Source: Glomus cerebriforme
Taxonomy: Eukaryota > Glomeromycota > Glomeromycetes > Glomerales > Glomeraceae
Direction of reading: 5' to 3'
Assembly: GCA_003550305.1 (NCBI GenBank)
Contig: QKYT01001213.1
Location: 1 to 21,246, forward strand
Length of the DNA: 21,246 nt
Part shown: piece by piece, positions 18,293 through 21,246 of the stretch
Layout of the letters: each line of letters begins with the position of its first letter
How positions within the stretch are numbered: position 1 is the stretch's first letter
Position numbers and translations under genes: made by a program
Notes under the pieces: generated by a model
The model's database searches: none
Seen by the model: only the letters and a program-made list of their open reading frames with translations
Told to the model about the DNA's origin: nothing

Positions 18293-19134
18293 TTATAAAC
18301 TATTTAGTAAGTCTAATATATTAGTGTTATACCATATATTACTATATCCTTTGTCCGTTTCAATTAATAATCCCATCCATCTATTTATTAATTGTATCAT
18401 TATGTTATTTTTTTATATTTTTCCAATAGTATATTTCTTTTTTCTTCTTTATTTAATTTCGTAATTGTCCTTGTTTTCCTTTTTTCTGATCTAGTTATCC
18501 TCATCTTTTCTTCAATTCTATTACTTGGTCACATCATTTATTCCATATTAATTCTCGTGATTTCTTTGCTATGTTTATAATAAGTTATTCCATTGTACTG
18601 TAGCTTTAATTTTAGACTCTTTTCCATTTCATAAATTTGATTATTGAATATACCCTTGATGATCTCGTGAAAAATATATCCTTCTTTTACGTGATTTGAT
18701 CTTTTAATTAATATTTCCATTATTCATTGAATCCATTTTTCTCTGTTAATTAGTATATTTTCTTTTCTTAATGTCATTATTTGATTGTCAATTTCTTCTA
18801 TAATTATATCTTCTATTTTGTATTCGTTAGCTTCGCATTGCCAAATATGTATCCATGTTTCTTCTTCTTTTTTACATCTAGGACATTTTTCTTCAAATAT
18901 CTCATTATTTCTCTTTGTCATTATATTATATGTTGGTAATTGTTCTATTAGATTCTTTATATTATAGCTTCTTTCTCTTTTATCATTGTCTGAAGTAATA
19001 AATATTCCTCCTTCTTTTTTATTATTAATATATTCCAATGTTTTTTCCCAATTAATTTCTTTACGATCAATTTTTAATAATAAAGTTCTATTGATTTTAA
19101 GCATTAACCATTCCGCCTTATATTTTAATTTGTT
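18293..19134 (-). pseudogene. LINE C-terminal domain with CCHC zinc knuckle
   Basis: From NKLKYKAEWLMLKINRTLLL the frame runs to a zinc-knuckle-like CPRCKKEEETWIHIWQC (18835-18885; spacing C-x2-C-x8-H-x3-C), the usual C-terminal nucleic-acid-binding motif of many LINE proteins. A TGA at 18724-18726 and TAA/TGA codons near 18530-18540 interrupt it. A basic stretch (MRITRSEKRKTRT) follows, and after one more frame shift the last residues INRWMGLLIE to DLLNSL end at TAA 18293-18295. Confidence 0.7.
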
Positions 19135-20453
19135 ATATTTTTCACCGTTTCTCTTATTTGATTATTAATTAATTTCCTATTCCAATATAAACTATATCTA
19201 TTTATCGGTATCAATTCTTCTATATCATTAATATCTATTTTTTCATATATTTTTCCTTTATTTGCCGTATTATCTATTTTTCCTTTATCCCTTTTACTTT
19301 CTTCTATTCGCCAAAAAATATTTTTATTTTCTATTATTTCCATCAACCTTTCTATATAGTTTATATTTCTTATTTTCCAACTTCTTCTTTTTACTATATT
19401 CATTTTTACATTATTCATTTTTTCCATAATATTATATATTCTTTTCGCCTCTGCCGCTTTAATAGTAATTTTTTCATTTTTTATTACTGTCAAACCTATT
19501 ATAATTAAAATTAATAACAAATTTCTTTCAATATCGTTATCGTTCACTTCTATTTTGATTATTTCTATTTCATTTTCATTTATAATTTTCTTCCAACTTA
19601 ATAATATTATATTATTCTCAATCTTCTTTCGTTCTACTTTATACTTTTGATCTAAATTCCTTTGATTAAAATACTTTTCTAATACTTCATTCTCAATACT
19701 ATTTTTAATATTTTTATATCTTCCCCATATATTATCTATTTCTAATATTATTCTATTAATTATATCCATATTTTCAAAATCTTCTTTTATAAATTCTCTT
19801 TCTAATTTTTTCTAATTTTCTTTATTTTTATTATAATTTAACTCATTCTTATTTAACAACTTCTTTTTATACTCTCCTAAATTACTATATATTCCTACTA
19901 ATTCTTGATCTCTATTATTATTTGTTAATTTAGTTTTTGCCTCCGTATACCATTTCAGTATTTTTTCTTTTGAGCTTCTTCCATTTTCATTACAAATTTG
20001 TTGCCATGATTTGATTTTATTATCTTCCATTATTATATTTTCTATAAACATACTTTTCGTTGATTGTATACTTTTTTTACTTTTCTTAATTGTTTCGTTC
20101 TCCAGAATATCTGTTATTCTAAATTTTCCTTTTTTATCTATATGATTGAATTTATTTAAATGATTACACATTCTAAAATCATTTTCTTCTAAAATTTGTA
20201 TACTTCTTATTAATATATCGTCAGTTTTCTTTTTTATACTATTTATATTTTCTAGAACACATCCAAAAATCATTTCTTTTTCCTTTATCTGATCTAATCT
20301 TAATCTTGTACTGATTCCCATTTTCCCTTTATTATTCAATTTGTATAACAACGTATTCGCTTGATGTTCTACTTGCCTATCATATATATTTGTTACATTT
20401 AAAAATAAGTCACTATACACTATTGGATCAGGTGTTGCTGTCGACAAATTCAT
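19125..20453 (-). pseudogene. LINE middle region, interrupted by one stop codon
   Basis: A single frame covers the stretch and is broken only by TAG at 19812-19814 (KEN*KKLEREF). It begins in the part after the reverse transcriptase (PDPIVYSDLFLNV, RQVEHQANTLLYKLN) and continues as a Lys/Asn/Ile-rich, mainly helical region to the TAA at 19125-19127. No catalytic motifs are recognisable, and an RNase H domain is not evident. In the intact ancestor it would join directly to the fragment at 18293-19134 by correction of one frame shift near 19130. Confidence 0.7.
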
Positions 20454-20970
20454 TTTCCTTTTTATTAATTTTTTTACTGGTCTCTATTGTTTTACACTCA
20501 TTCTTTGATAGTATCGTCATTTGCATTTGGTACTTTAATGCTGGTACTAGAACATTATTCTACATATATATGACTTGTTTATCTGTAAGTTTTTTCCAAT
20601 TCATTTGTCTAACTGCTGATCCTATTATTTTGTTAATTTTTATTTTTCCCGCTTCTTTCATTAATTTACTATTGATATAAATTCCTAAATATCGTATCCC
20701 TTCTCTGTTCTTATTTGCTTTAATAATTTGGCCATTAATTTCTATACTATCCTCTAATGCATTCATGTTCAGCAATTTATATTTATCTGGATTTGCTTTT
20801 ATATCAGCCATTTGATAAAAGCTGTTGCAAATATTGTATAAATCTATTAAATTGCTTTTATTGTTCACCACAATATTCATGTCATTCATGAAAGCTAAGT
20901 AATTAGTCGTAAAAATATGACCATCTGCTCTTTCACCATAAAGTCCATATCCATCTTTACTGAAACTTGA
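20430..20970 (-). pseudogene. LINE reverse transcriptase fragment (palm end and thumb)
   Basis: The frame reads SKDGYGLYGERADG, then LAFMNDMNIVV, where FMND occupies the place of the catalytic F/YxDD box; the first Asp has become Asn (codon AAT at about 20886). IRYLGIYI further on matches the conserved LG motif after the catalytic box, and MNWKKLTDKQVIY belongs to the thumb. A TAG at 20560-20562 interrupts at M*NNVLVPALKYQ, where a Trp codon would fit, and a frame shift near 20455 leads into the next fragment; in the old frame a TGA follows at 20428-20430. Even without the stops the Asn change should abolish polymerisation. Confidence 0.75.
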
Positions 20971-20971
20971 G

Positions 20972-21132
20972 GTTATTGAGCGATATCGAATCGATGTCGT
21001 NTCTATNTCGATGCGATATCACTACGATATTGTAACAAAAAATNGAATCGATATAACTAAGTTAGTAGTAACTATATCTATTTAATATCTATTTAATATC
21101 GATTCAATCACGATTTATNATTGCTCAACAAC
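20972..21132. mobile_element. GATATC-rich inverted-repeat element, MITE-like
   Basis: GTTATTGAGCGAT at 20972-20984 is mirrored by ATTGCTCAACAAC at 21120-21132 with two mismatches. The 161-base interior is dense in GATATC and ATCGAT words and contains four N positions (21001, 21007, 21044, 21119), as expected when many similar copies are collapsed in an assembly. It meets the truncated end of the LINE exactly where coding similarity stops. No clear target duplication was identified, so the mobile nature is inferred. Confidence 0.5.
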
Positions 21133-21246
21133 TATAATAATTATAATATGATATATAATGAATATCATAATGATACTGTAACGATATTGAATTAACATCA
21201 TAAAAATATTTTTAATGTCATAATGATATTATAGTAATATGAAATT
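21133..21246. repeat. Degenerate A+T-rich repeats at the window edge
   Basis: Short variations of CATAATGATATT and GTAACGATATTG recur with irregular spacing to the end of the window. They resemble the interior of the neighbouring element and probably belong to the same repeat family. No gene is present. Confidence 0.4.

Larger units (their letters stand above)
18151..20971 (-). mobile_element. 5'-truncated, degenerate LINE-type (non-LTR) retrotransposon
   Basis: A run of consecutive minus-strand coding fragments covers the region: end of the reverse transcriptase palm and thumb, a long linker region, then a CCHC zinc knuckle and a basic C-terminus ending at TAA 18293-18295. No LTRs or integrase are seen. 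The 3' untranslated part contains a near-perfect stem-loop (18193-18231) and ends in an A-rich tail (T-rich strip at 18153-18178 on the plus strand). The 5' end, including endonuclease and the start of the reverse transcriptase, is missing and coding similarity stops at about 20970 against another repeat. Stops and frame shifts show that it is dead. Confidence 0.8.

Noticed and set aside
18392..20680. Plus-strand frames opposite the LINE (Phe/Leu/Ile/Ser-rich, membrane-like)
   Set aside because: They are mirror images of Lys/Asn/Glu-rich LINE coding sequence on the minus strand, not membrane proteins.
1..21246. CRISPR arrays, bacterial operons or prophage
   Set aside because: No regular repeat-spacer pattern, and introns, promoters and gene families are eukaryotic.

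Overview
The window looks like nuclear DNA of an arbuscular mycorrhizal fungus, most likely Rhizophagus (Glomeromycotina). This is inferred from very high A+T content, short GT-AG introns, Zn-ribbon plus tyrosine-kinase-like (TKL) kinase genes ending in an 'LPEPKNA' tail, an F-box/leucine-rich gene, and abundant decayed transposons. No database search was possible. A few N positions (11157, 11205, 14486-14503, 21001-21119) show a draft assembly.

Layout. 1-1182: A+T-rich upstream DNA with an island holding two CACGTG boxes. 1183-3398 (+): an eight-exon pseudokinase gene whose last five introns are all phase 1 and separate tiny exons coding an acidic, poly-Asp tail. 4569-4966 (+): a weak candidate for a small gene with CCAAT and TATA boxes. 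5386-6844 (+) and 10322-11817 (-): two close paralogous kinase genes in tail-to-tail orientation. The minus-strand copy is intact; the plus-strand copy has a premature TAA, a lost zinc-ligand Cys and a 3' frame slip. Both share an upstream 19-nt element.

Between the paralogs lie a tRNA-like, SINE-like segment (7654-7734), a 266-bp hAT-type MITE with an 8-bp target duplication (7772-8037) and one copy of a dispersed gene relic (8051-8215; second copy 17821-18148). From 11.9 to 15.4 kb I find no clear protein gene. That stretch holds a solitary Tc1-like terminus (12268-12300), a CAA-rich minisatellite (14221-14510) and a less A+T-rich block full of inverted repeats (14581-14861).

15385-15588 (-) may code a small coiled-coil protein. 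15811-17208 (+) is an F-box gene broken by three single-base frame shifts. 18151-20971 (-) is a 5'-truncated, multiply broken LINE-type retrotransposon with the end of its reverse transcriptase, a C-terminal zinc knuckle, a 3' stem-loop and an A-rich tail. It abuts a short GATATC-rich inverted-repeat element (20972-21132).

The kinase and F-box genes resemble the expanded, fast-turning-over families reported in these fungi. The three kinase genes share intron positions and a domain plan, and appear as one pseudokinase, one intact kinase and one decaying kinase, which suggests birth and death of duplicates. I see no operon or pathway linking the genes.
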